In this document: positions 55,469 through 64,000 of the stretch, in pieces
Numbering within the stretch: the stretch's first letter is position 1
Layout: the number at the start of each line of letters is the position of its first letter
Source of the DNA: Leptidea sinapis
Taxonomy: Eukaryota > Arthropoda > Insecta > Lepidoptera > Pieridae
Direction: 5' to 3'
Length of the DNA: 64,000 nt
Assembly: GCF_905404315.1 (NCBI RefSeq)
Contig: NC_066288.1
Coordinates: 7,402,501-7,466,500, forward strand
Position numbers and translations under genes: made by a program
Notes under the pieces: model-generated
Told to the model about the DNA's origin: nothing
What the model saw: the letters and a program-made list of their open reading frames with translations, nothing else
The model's database searches: none

Positions 55469-55890
55469 TGACACAAACTTTATAAATAAAAAAAGTAAAA
55501 AAATACAACGACCTGCTTAACAAGCTATTTAACAATTAAAAACCTATGTATTTAAAAGATATTTATTGAGATGTAATTTCTCCAACAGCACTAGGTGCTT
55601 TTGATATTTCCATCAAGTAAATGTATTATTAATGACCTTATTACTATTTTAATAACTCCTTGCAATAATTGCTTATATAAATAACAGTTCTTGCATCAAA
55701 TAAGGTTAATTTATTACAATAACAGCGCATAAATTTTACTACAACTCAATAATATGAAAAAAAAACTTAAAACACGATATTAAGACAGGTAACTATATAT
55801 TATTTTCCTTGCAATTTGCAAGATATCGGTAATTTACATCAACTGTATTATAAAAACTATCTATATATTTGTTGCCAATCCTATTTAAGC
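55469..55890. other. unannotated AT-rich stretch
   Basis: No gene or recognised element. Confidence 0.3.
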
Positions 55891-55894
55891 TTAT

Positions 55895-56040
55895 AATATC
55901 CGGACGACCGAGCCTTGCTCGGATTTTTAAGAATGTACAAAACTTGAACAAAAAAAAAACTAATAGGCCATCTGGATTCGAATCGGGGTCTTCTGCTTTC
56001 CGGATCACCCAATGTCCCATCTGAGCTATAATAGTCTTGT
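55895..56040 (-). mobile_element. tRNA-SINE type 3
   Basis: The minus strand begins with a tRNA-like head (TAGCTCAGATGGGACATTGG A-box-like; CCCCGATTCGAATCC B-box-like) followed by an A-run complement and 'ccgagcaaggctcggtcgtc'. The head continues into non-tRNA sequence, so it is classed as a SINE. Confidence 0.5.
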
Positions 56041-56089
56041 ATGTAGTGGCGAAATTTACCTTTGTATTCTAATGTTATTGTAGCTGTTT

Positions 56090-56270
56090 CTCATTCAAAC
56101 ATGGATAAAACTATTTTTTTTAAATTGAAACCTAGCTAGATCGATTTATCACCCCCGAAATCCCCTGCACACTTAATTTTATGAAAATCGTTGGAGCCGT
56201 TTCCGAGATTCAGATTATATATATATATATATACAAGAATTGCTCGTTTAAAGATATAAGATATTCCATC
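56090..56270. repeat. transposon fragment with (TA)n
   Basis: 'ttatgaaaatcgttggagcc' and 'gtttccgagattcagattat' followed by (AT)n at about 56214-56234 resemble the 5' part of Helitron-like/SINE families, with no defined ends. Confidence 0.35.
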
Positions 56271-56544
56271 AACTAAGTACCTACTTACTACATCCTCAGC
56301 TAAGATAATAAATAGAATGATAGTAGTTATTGGAAAATTTTTAGGTACCTATATTCGTTTCAGTCTCATTTCAATTCATTATTAGTACCCAATTTATTTA
56401 TAACAGGTATGACCAATTGCGAAGTTCCATGCGTTCAAATAGAAAAATAAACCAATTCTATCAATAAACGATCGAGAAAAATTGCAGATAAAGAATTAAG
56501 AATGAGCAGCTTTAGCCTCCTAATTTTTCGAAGGTTTTTTTTTA

Positions 56545-56895
56545 TATAAGAAGGGGCAATCGGCCAAGAGACTCACATGATGGGAGGTGTGAGGCAACCG
56601 ACCATTGACATCTGCAAAACCAGGGGTCAAGTGATGCGTTGCCGGTCTTGGGTGGGACTTGCGAGTGAGTATGTTCTATGCTTGAAGGTCGTATCAGTTG
56701 TGCGGGGCATCAACATTCCGCATTTTGTCCGGTGGTGGAATTCGGCTGCTGCTGTCAACCCGAACAACATTTCTTAAAAAGCGCCAACGAAGAAACAATT
56801 ACCTACTCACGAAAAGGTTGATAACGTTCTAATAATTTCTCGCGAGTCTAACTGCGGCTTAACCACAAGCTCGTTTCTCTTCTATTCCATAAAAA
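56545..56895. repeat. unclassified dispersed repeat
   Basis: 'aaggggcaatcggccaagag', 'actcacatgatgggaggtgt', 'gcgttgccggtcttgggtgg' and a final 'ctcgtttctcttctattcca' recall the G-rich tail of LINE/SINE families. A related piece is at 62960-63060 ('gggcaaatgggcaagaggtt'). Confidence 0.4.
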
Positions 56896-56983
56896 TTTCA
56901 ATTTCCTTAAAGTCATTATTTTACGATAATTACGAAAGTATTTTTTATTTAAGTTGTTATAACTTGCTAACACGCGCCATCTA

Positions 56984-57070
56984 TAGGAATTTGTGTCAAC
57001 TAAGACGTTGAACCAAACAACTGATTTGATGATAGCAATTAGTTGTAAAGTAATTCCAAAGATGGCGCTA
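56984..57070. mobile_element. small foldback element
   Basis: CGCGCCATCTATAGGAATT at 56984 and AATTCCAAAGATGGCGC ending about 57069 are imperfect inverses, with about 50 bases between. Lies 0.6 kb upstream of the ABCG-like start. Confidence 0.45.
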
Positions 57071-57299
57071 TTTCTGAATTATATTCTTTTTATTTTAGTG
57101 AGTCAACATTGAATATTATTAAAATAATGAACTAAATAATTAACTAAATTAAAATATAAAGTAAAAAACCTTTAAGAATATTCTATTCCGAAATGAATAT
57201 TAATACACCATATTGGTATTGTGCTACTAAATTTAATAATGTAGAGTGTAGAGTATTCATTCATTACAATGTTGTATTTCTTCGTAAAATTTATTGGCT

Positions 57300-57648
57300 T
57301 TAGTACTATTTGGTGTCTTTGTTATTTTTAGATTTAATAACATATAAGTATAGTGAGCGACTTTAGTAATGTATTCCTTTGTTTGAGTGAGCACGCTGTT
57401 TCTTGTACATAAACCTTATTGTCTCACGCAAATATATTATCAGTAACACTTCCATTATACGTACCGTCTTATACGGACCGTTTATTTACGAATATGCGTT
57501 ATGTACAACTGACGCGGAGTAATTATTAACGGAGACAAAAGGCTGTTGATAGTTGATAGTACGGTTCAAGTGCAGACGATGCGCGGGCGCATTCAATCGC
57601 GCGACTTATGATACTTAGCACGCGCGAAATACGATTTGATTAAGTAAA
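57300..57648 (+). promoter_or_regulatory. candidate promoter/5' UTR of the right ABCG-like gene
   Basis: Directly upstream of the exon. From about 57470 the composition shifts to CpG-rich (gatgcgcgggcgcattcaat, cgcgcgaaatacg), unlike the surrounding AT-rich DNA and like the patch upstream of the left gene. No identifiable transposon lies between 57071 and 57648. An exact start site cannot be given. Confidence 0.35.
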
Positions 57649-57886
57649 ATGATGCTCGCGGGAGCTCACATTGTGGACGAACAAAGTGTGGTGTATCAGA
57701 GTGAAGGTGCGAGGACTCTGGGAGATGAGAAGACTCCAGTGCCTTCGTTGTCCACGCCTTCCTCGAAGCCTTCAAGCCCATCGCGGGAGTTGGAAGTGCA
57801 AGGGCTGTCTAGGGTTCCCACCAGAGAACCAGTGGATATACAATTCACAAACATCACTTGCAACGTCAACCTTGGCTTCAACAAGG
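57649..57886 (+). CDS. first coding exon of an ABCG-type transporter (partial gene)
   Basis: ATG at 57649, preceded in frame by TGA at 57637-57639, opens 79 codons plus one base up to a GTAAAT donor (intron starts 57887, phase 1). Residues 1-60 are a Ser/Pro-rich cytoplasmic-type leader (VPSLSTPSSKPSSPSRELEV). Residues 62-79 are VDIQFTNITCNVNLGFNK, which matches the start of the nucleotide-binding domain region in insect ABCG half-transporters; the next exon would be expected to carry the Walker A motif. The exon is GC-richer than its neighbourhood. The block aligns with VDIEFRNISLSVWIGLRKN of the exon at 1855, and the intron falls one residue apart in the same phase. The second exon is not within the remaining 6 kb, so intron 1 is long. 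Overlapping frames on both strands here are shadows. Confidence 0.6.
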
Positions 57887-58595
57887 GTAAATATTTTAAC
57901 CTTTTTTGAGTTTCATTTAGTGTTTAATTACCGAAAACTGAAGTATAGATCTAAGCATTTCACTGTGCATTTGCATCATGTATATTGAAATTCAATGAAT
58001 AACTATTTGATGATTTAGAAATGTGGAATCAGTTTTATGGCTCTGTTTCTTATTGAAGCTTAATTTTTCCGAGTTGGTGACAGATATAAAGTGTATACCA
58101 GCCAGTGAATAACTTTGACATTGAAAAAAATCCTTATCAAACTCGGTTTATTTCATTGCAACCTTTAACTAATCAACATATAAATAAATACACAGTTGTT
58201 ACCTTACTTACATATTTAACTAATGACATTTCACGCTCATTAACCTATCAGAAAACATTAATAAGGAATTACGATAGATATTTCGTTAGCCATTAAATAT
58301 TTAATATTAAAATGAAACATTACATACTTATATAGGTACTTATTTACACATTCACGTGTTTCCCATACAATTGAATTTAACAGTGTTAGTCAAACAAAGG
58401 TAAATAATTTCAAGACCTATACATTATATTGCATATTGTACTGTGAGGAAACCGTTTCTCGGATAGAAATTAATATTCATTTAAAATTGTTGGAACACAT
58501 GGTGACGATCAAATAGGTGACCGCTCAATTGGCTTACCGAAGAACGGTGATACAACAAATGAGATTTTATAGTAATTGTTAGCGCGCAATTCAAA
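57887..58595 (+). other. start of intron 1 of the right gene
   Basis: AT-rich sequence with no recognised repeat. A 63-codon plus frame at 58105-58296 has no recognisable domain. Confidence 0.35.
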
Positions 58596-58599
58596 TTCA

Positions 58600-59795
58600 A
58601 AATTCAAATTCAAATATTTTTATTCAAAATAGGATGTGAAATCACTTATTGAAAGTCAAAAAACTACCACCCATTCCAAAATGAATGCCTCAGGCCTGAG
58701 ATGAATGGGCGCAACAAACTCAGCGGGCTTTTTTTCATCAAAAATATGTTTTACAATTAAAGTAACATTTACAAAGTAACATTGTACAATTAAACTTATT
58801 ATTTAATAGCCTGAAGGCTGTCGCTCCATTCCCAATCTGTGGTATCATTAAGAAAGTCATTTATGTTATAGTAGCCTTTACCACACAAACGTTTTTCAAC
58901 AATTCTTTTGAATAACGTAATTGCTTTGAACATTTTCTGGGATCCTGTTGTAAAAATCTTAAGTCTTCTGAGGTTTAATATGAACAGGGTATTTTTCAAC
59001 GATTCTGCGACCTTCTCAAAAGAGGTACTGGCGGTTGATTTGAAGAGTGACTTACATGGTTGGTGTACGCGGTATCTCCAGTACCTACAGTAATCTGCAT
59101 AACAATGCGTGTTGAAGGCGTCAAACAAATTTTCTTTTATATACAAAAGAAACAAATGAGACCTAATATATAGCCTTGGCGAACACCAGCGTTGATGGGT
59201 TAATGCTACCAGCAATAACAGTTGATAACGACCTTAATATTACGTCCCGTAATATAGCTGGTGATCCTATTCCAAAAACTCTTGGTAAGCCCATACCATG
59301 GAAGCTTTGAGAGTAGCACCTTGTGCCATTCAAAGCCGAAGGCCTTCCCCATATCCAGATTTGCCAAGCCTTCGCTGTTCATAATGACCTCAATGATTTG
59401 GAGGTCTCCCAGGAGAACCCCAGTTAGCCGGATCCGAGCTATCTTTTTAGGGATTGGACGGCTGACTTCAATGAGTTCGGGACTGCGCCTTTTGAGAATC
59501 AGTGCAGAGTCAGTTTAAAGGCATACCTCCTGAGCACGATCTGAGAAATACCATCCAGCAGAAAGATCACTTTTCACTCTGAATTGTAGGCGCTTTACTC
59601 ATAGCGCTCCACGAGAAGGATGGCGGTGATTTTCCACTTTTGATACAAATGAGCATACCTCTCCGTTGCATTATGGGCCAGGGAATGATTCTCTATGCGC
59701 TACGGCGGCAGGGATGGCTGTTTGAAGTTACTAAGAGCAGCTTTCGATGGCGCCCAGAACTTGCGTGTTCCAGTCGGGTAACTTAGCTGATCAGC
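58600..59795 (-). pseudogene. chimeric LINE: LINE-B RT joined to LINE-A 3' end
   Basis: From 59795 leftwards the minus strand carries decayed LINE-B sequence: 'gcccagaacttgcgtgttcc' reversed, the RKSR/DGISQIVLR region at about 59540, the AFGFEWHKVLLSKLPWYGL region at about 59270-59340, HCYADYC at about 59090-59110 (YADD altered) and FEKVAESLKNTLFILNLRRL near 58980-59025. At about 58955 it changes to LINE-A: TLFKRIVEKRLCGKGYYNIN, DFLNDTTDWEW, stop near 58806. The LINE-A 3' UTR (gctgagtttgttgcgcccat reversed) and the (TTTGAATTTGAA) type tail at 58600 follow. A single frame (59215-58799) crosses the junction. It is either a template-switch chimera or two insertions joined by deletion. Confidence 0.6.
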
Positions 59796-60170
59796 GATTT
59801 AGTAACCTTGGTTTTCAAAAGGCAAAATATGTTTGTTTGAAGTCGGTATTTTTTTTTAAGTTTTTATAGTACGTTTTTATTTAAATTAGTACCTTGATAA
59901 TATCTTTAAAATTAATTTAAAGGGTCTAGCCTTGTCTTCGTACCAAGGAAATAAGAATCTTAATAGTAATAGACCATTTATTAATTTTTTGATTTAAATT
60001 GCAAATTATAATTAAATGAATAGTCGTAGTTGATAAGATCTCTCAAGTGGAATATGGCAAGTAATTTGCTTATTTAAATACCTGCTTACTGTGCCCTACG
60101 GTGTGACGGACACATAACCTTTATTTAAAAACAAAAATGACTAGCTGGCCTATCTGAAGATTTTAGAAAT
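59796..60170. other. unannotated intronic stretch
   Basis: No gene or clear repeat. Confidence 0.3.
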
Positions 60171-60171
60171 C

Positions 60172-60490
60172 TCGTTTTTTTTATGGAAATAACGGACGAG
60201 GCGAGCAGGACGTAGACTGATGGTAATTGATACGCCTTTCCCATTACAATGCAGTGCCGCCAGGATTCTTGAAAAACTCCATAAATTCTGAATGGCACTG
60301 CAATTGTGCTTGTCACCTTGAGACAAGATATTCAGTCTCATTTGCCCAGTAATATCACTAGCTACGGCGCCTTTCAGACCGAAACACAATAATGCTTACA
60401 CATTACCTACTGCTTCACGGCTGAAATAGGCGACGTTGTGGTACCCATAATCTAGTCGGCATCCTGTGCAAAAGAAGCCTCCCACTGGTT
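60172..60490 (-). mobile_element. REP-S, near full length
   Basis: Reversed from 'ggacgaggcgagcaggacgt' through 'cactagctacggcgcctttc' to 'cctgtgcaaaagaagcctcc'. It keeps the complete 5' part seen otherwise only at 3062, 33528/43447 and 35915. Confidence 0.6.
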
Positions 60491-60956
60491 AACTGATATT
60501 TAGTAGGTCAGTTCAAGCGTTTTGTCTTATCTTTATATTTTCATACACAAATACAAAGATCTCTGATCCAAAGCAAAGGTAACGCACAGGTCCCGCTCAT
60601 GTCCTCCGGATGATAAATCCGTTGGAGATTCACCCTGAGTCAATATTACAAGATAATGTAAGTCAAACAAGTAATTCGTTAAGGTCACTGACCGTACTAC
60701 AAAGATCATGACTTTATAATTATATCAACTTTTTGTTAGAGTTCAGTACGTTATACCTAGTAACACTTAAATTAAGTAGCTATTCATAATGTGTATTTGA
60801 AGCGTTATAAATTCAAGGTAGGGTTATTTCAGGATTTTTGTACTATACCTACACTGGATTGCTGCTGGAATTTGAAAATCATAGGAATTTGTAGAATTTT
60901 ATTTTTTTAACTAAAACAGTTTTGTAATATTTACTTTGCGATGCTATCCTTTCTCT

Positions 60957-61332
60957 TCAAGTGCTATGTGAACGGCTGGATCACTTGGCGTTGCGTAGAG
61001 ACGTCGCTTCATTGTGTGTCTTCTACCGCATTTATCACGGGGAGTGTTCCGAAGAGCTGTTTCATCTGATTCTTGCCGCCGAATTCCACCATCGCACGAC
61101 ACGCCAAAAATTAGGATATCACCACCATCTGGAGTTCGGCGGAATGAGCTTCCTTATGCGATGTTTCCGGAACGATACGACATGGGTACTTTCAAAAAAA
61201 CACGTACATTTTCCTTAAAGGCCGGCAACGCTCCTGTGATTCCTCTGGTGTTGCAAGAGAATGTGGGCGGCGGTGATTACTTAAAACCAGGTGACCTGTA
61301 CGCTCCTTTGTCCTCTTTTTTCCATAAAAAAA
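60957..61332 (+). pseudogene. LINE-B C-terminal coding region and tail
   Basis: The plus frame at 60961 encodes [40 protein letters not shown] and FHHRTTRQKLGYHHH. An about 75-bp deletion then brings MSFLMRCFRND close ([20 protein letters not shown] is lost). The tail 'tttgtcctcttttttccata' plus A-run ends at 61332. Confidence 0.7.
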
Positions 61333-61339
61333 TCTGTTC

Positions 61340-61715
61340 GCTCAAGTCTTGAGTAAATCTCAGGGTATTTGGAATCTCAATGGAATATAAGCTCTTTCTG
61401 CGGAGTTTACATTTTTCATCTGGTAACCCTCAGACGCGGGATATTGTTCAATATAAAAAAGCAGAATAATGATTTCAGAGCCATGACAGCTGTCTTTCCT
61501 ACCACAATCACGTACAATCATATGATCGACACTTCTATGAACACTTCTTTCAGAAGACATAATTAGGTACCGGTTTTTGTTTTCTGTTTTTCATTTTGAG
61601 TAGATAATTGTGTTTCAGAGGCCTTTCGAGAAGTCATTATGATATCTAGTATGTAAAAGAAGTCTGCTTATATATGTATTATAAAGTATGGTTTTTGGGT
61701 GTCAACCTTATATAA
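61340..61715. other. unannotated intronic stretch
   Basis: Frames of about 65 codons exist on both strands at 61360-61566, with no recognisable domain. Confidence 0.25.
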
Positions 61716-61719
61716 TAAT

Positions 61720-62010
61720 AAAAAAAAATGTGTGTGTGTACTTATATATATAAGTACGCACCCAAGAAGTTATACTTATTTGGCGTAACAAACCAAAAAT
61801 CCTTAAAATTGTTTATTCCTCCTGCTGTTCTACGTTTGTGGAAAGAACAAAATTTTAAAAAACTTACAGAGATGGCTTTAACAATTAAATAACGAATACG
61901 GCTGTATGGGCTTGAACCCTTTGCCTGTCCTAATAATGGACGAAGAAACCAAACAAAAAAATAACGATTGTCGCAAACGTCAGAAAATTTTAGGAACCAA
62001 CTTCACCCTG
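61720..62010 (+). repeat. dispersed repeat, partner of 19341-19640
   Basis: Contains 'aagaagttatacttatttgg', 'ctgtatgggcttgaaccctt' and 'ttttaggaaccaacttcacc', the inverse of blocks in 19341-19640. Begins beside a 'gtgtgtgtgtacttatatata' microsatellite-like patch. Confidence 0.5.
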
Positions 62011-62774
62011 TTCCTTTTGTATTACAGTGATGCGCGCGCATCTTAAAATTTCACTCTCATCATTTTTCAAAACGCGCCTAAAGAAGTATCAATTTAAAAA
62101 AATATCCGCATTGGTTCAGCCGATCGCATGTTTTCAATGTTCAATTTCATTCGTATACCAAATTTTTTTGGTATTCGAATATTTTACCAATAGTGCAACA
62201 GAGAATATTATCCATAGAATAAGAACTAAAACATGTCAAATCATGCTGCCTACAAAGATATAAAATATTATTGGCAGAACAACATATTTTATTGCACTGA
62301 GAAGGTTAAAAGATCACGGAGATATATCATGACACCTAGTTGTGAGAAGGGAATAAATATTTAATTGACCAGCGAATCTTGCAGATATCTACAGCTATAT
62401 TTTGATAGGCGATAAAGCCATCTATTTATGTAAGACTAGAATATAATGCATATTCATCTTACTCTCGAAATTCGAGGGACTCTTAAAATATAACGAACTA
62501 TCGAGTGTTTGAAATATGAATTCTTTTTGATTTCATTTCTAATATACTAGACACTACTAGAAACAAATGGCACTTTGAAGGAGAAGAAGCAGCGCAAGAA
62601 ACTGTCCCAGTATTCCTTTTTTGCGCTCTTTTTAATAAAATATACAATATTGTACTGTCATTGCTATTGCTATTAAATAATCATAAAATAGTCCCAGGCT
62701 GTCGGATCACTTAGCTGTGGAGTAGTAAAATTTAGGACAGATTGATGAAATGTGCATTGAGATTTGACATAAGT

Positions 62775-62930
62775 TTGAAATAATAATTACAATAAGGCAA
62801 CGAAGTATAGTCCAGCTAAGTTTGAAAGCGAACAGTTGCTGAAAACGTAGTGGATTTCGGCTATCTCCGTTTGTTACAAGATTATAGCCGTCATCTGTCA
62901 ATCTGTCAATGACTGCAGATTTCATACAAT
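62775..62930 (-). repeat. dispersed repeat, copy 2
   Basis: Inverse of 7639-7800; shares 'attgacagattgacagatga', 'ggctataatcttgt' and 'gagatagccgaaatc'. Confidence 0.5.
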
Positions 62931-62959
62931 CGGATGAATCGCTTTTTTCTTAGATGGTT

Positions 62960-63060
62960 TCGCTAGGCCGGGCAAATGGGCAAGAGGTTCATGTGATGGA
63001 ACGTGGTGAGAGCCATGATCAGGTCACGATATACGTTGCCAGCCTTTAATTGCCGGGGTT
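62960..63060. repeat. fragment related to 56545-56895
   Basis: 'gccgggcaaatgggcaagag' and 'gttgccagcctttaattgcc' are shared in style with the 56545 repeat. No ends are visible. Confidence 0.35.
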
Positions 63061-63885
63061 ATATCTTACATTATCGTATTCTTTTGAAATCTGTAACAGC
63101 GTACTTAATAAACTTCTTTGTTTGATAAAACTAGTATGTAGACAAAATTTTAGCCGAGCCGAAGATAAACATTATTTGAGACAGAACAATTGAGTATTAA
63201 GGCGCGGTCATGCCTCAATATCAACAAAAATTGGTTTCTTAGGGAGTCGATTACAACATAACGCAATGAAAATATTCCGACGCAAAATATACAGTGCACA
63301 AAGAAGGATTTAATGATAATTTTTAACCGAATAGAATATTTATATATAATTTGAAATATCCAATAAAAAATTTGGAAGTTGCTTCCCAAAAATAAACTTT
63401 GGAGTCAAAAATCTCCGAATTTTAAGCGATAAAAATATACTTTTTTTTTAGAATTGAATTGAATTAGTACTTTTCTAAATCTTAAACCGAACAAATTTTT
63501 CAATTTATTATGTAAATTTTGAATAAACAAAAGAAAACCTGTAAAATAAATGCCCATTTGCAGCTTAGCCACATGATCAACACAAATAATGTAGGGTTGG
63601 TTGTAGCGTTTACAATCCTAGTCAGTCCGCGCCTTAACATCTAACTTTATTTTATGCGCTATCTCTTTCAATTGGTCGCGAAATGGGCGAACTTTATTTA
63701 CTTATTGCACTCTCGTAAGAATTTGTAAACATAATTTAAATATTATTGTTATGCTAATGAGTATGATAATTCTATACAGTTGTGGTGTACATACAGTATA
63801 CTAGTTTTATTAATTTACGTACAATTTCTTATTTTTTAAAGTGACAACTCTCACTTGTAGGATTAATTATTACACAAATTAAATA
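63061..63885. other. unannotated intronic stretch
   Basis: AT-rich sequence with no exon carrying a Walker A or ABC signature and no recognised repeat. Confidence 0.35.
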
Positions 63886-63887
63886 TG

Positions 63888-63985
63888 AAAACAAAATTTA
63901 TGAACGATGCGGGACTCGAAACCGCGAGCTCTCGCGTTCTGTTCGAGCGCTCTTCCACTGAGCCAACCGTTCGAGTGACGTTTCG
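63888..63985 (-). mobile_element. tRNA-SINE type 2 with good head
   Basis: On the minus strand GGTTGGCTCAGTGGAAGAGC (A-box-like), GCGGTTTCGAGTCCCGCATC (B-box-like), then 'gttcataaattttgttttca'. It is the better-preserved relative of 48738-48850. The shared non-tRNA extension argues against a functional tRNA. Confidence 0.55.
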
Positions 63986-64000
63986 TTGAATAAGATAAAC

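Noticed and set aside
57671..57988. 105-codon plus frame overlapping the ABCG-like exon
   Set aside because: Alternative frame of the exon, running into the intron past a good donor. It lacks the VDIQF block.
62027..62263. 78-codon plus frame in the right intron
   Set aside because: Low-complexity Phe/Ile/Lys content typical of AT-rich non-coding DNA.
63905..63977. possible tRNA gene on the minus strand
   Set aside because: Box A and B are good, but the sequence continues into the same non-tRNA extension as 48738-48850, so it is a SINE head.

Overview
The window looks like nuclear DNA of a butterfly or moth (Lepidoptera). It is AT-rich and has no prokaryotic gene organisation. It is packed with repeat types I associate with lepidopteran genomes: Helitron-like elements ending CTAGT, tRNA-headed SINEs, a short retroposon with the core GGCGCCGTAGCTAGTG, and RTE-like and Jockey/CR1-like LINE 3' ends. 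These family names come from recognition of motifs, not from a database search. No rRNA, CRISPR array or independent tRNA gene is visible.

Only two pieces of likely host coding sequence were found, both first coding exons near the window edges. One is at 1855-2017 on the minus strand and runs out to the left. The other is at 57649-57886 on the plus strand and runs out to the right. Both end in a VDIxFxNI block followed by a GT donor in phase 1, at almost the same aligned position. This fits the N-terminus of ABCG (White-type) half-transporters. If so, two paralogous ABCG genes sit head to head about 55.6 kb apart, and everything between them is intergenic transposon debris. The Walker A exons must lie outside the window.

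Layout. 1-4.7 kb: intron and upstream region of the left gene with six Helitron-like copies and one short retroposon. 4.7-16 kb: MITE-F copies (one split by a LINE), RTE-like LINE tails, foldback elements and LINE-A fragments. 16-24 kb: a minisatellite, a three-level nested insertion, a Harbinger-derived element and a decayed LINE-B. 24-28 kb: a Tc1 element (DD34E), tandem Helitron-like copies and a foldback element with long inverted ends. 28.3-45.3 kb: a recent tandem segmental duplication. Unit 1 is 28258-39389 and unit 2 is 39675-45325. Unit 1 carries an extra 4-kb block and a rearranged maT-type (DD37D) mariner. 45-56.9 kb: more RTE tails, MITE-F copies, a second Tc1 copy and an RNase H-type LINE with a 15-bp target-site duplication. 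57-64 kb: promoter region, first exon and long first intron of the right gene, with further repeats.

Labels used below. LINE-A: Jockey/CR1-like, FADDT reverse transcriptase. LINE-B: Jockey/CR1-like, YADDS, 3' end CCTATTCCATAAAA. LINE-C: RTE-like endonuclease/reverse transcriptase 3' ends. LINE-D: RNase H-type. REP-S: short retroposon with core GGCGCCGTAGCTAGTG. MITE-F: about 360 bp, ends CACGGAC. HEL-1/2/3: Helitron-like groups. Every transposase or reverse transcriptase reading frame in the window is broken. Element ends without a stated target-site duplication are accurate to about 10-20 bases.
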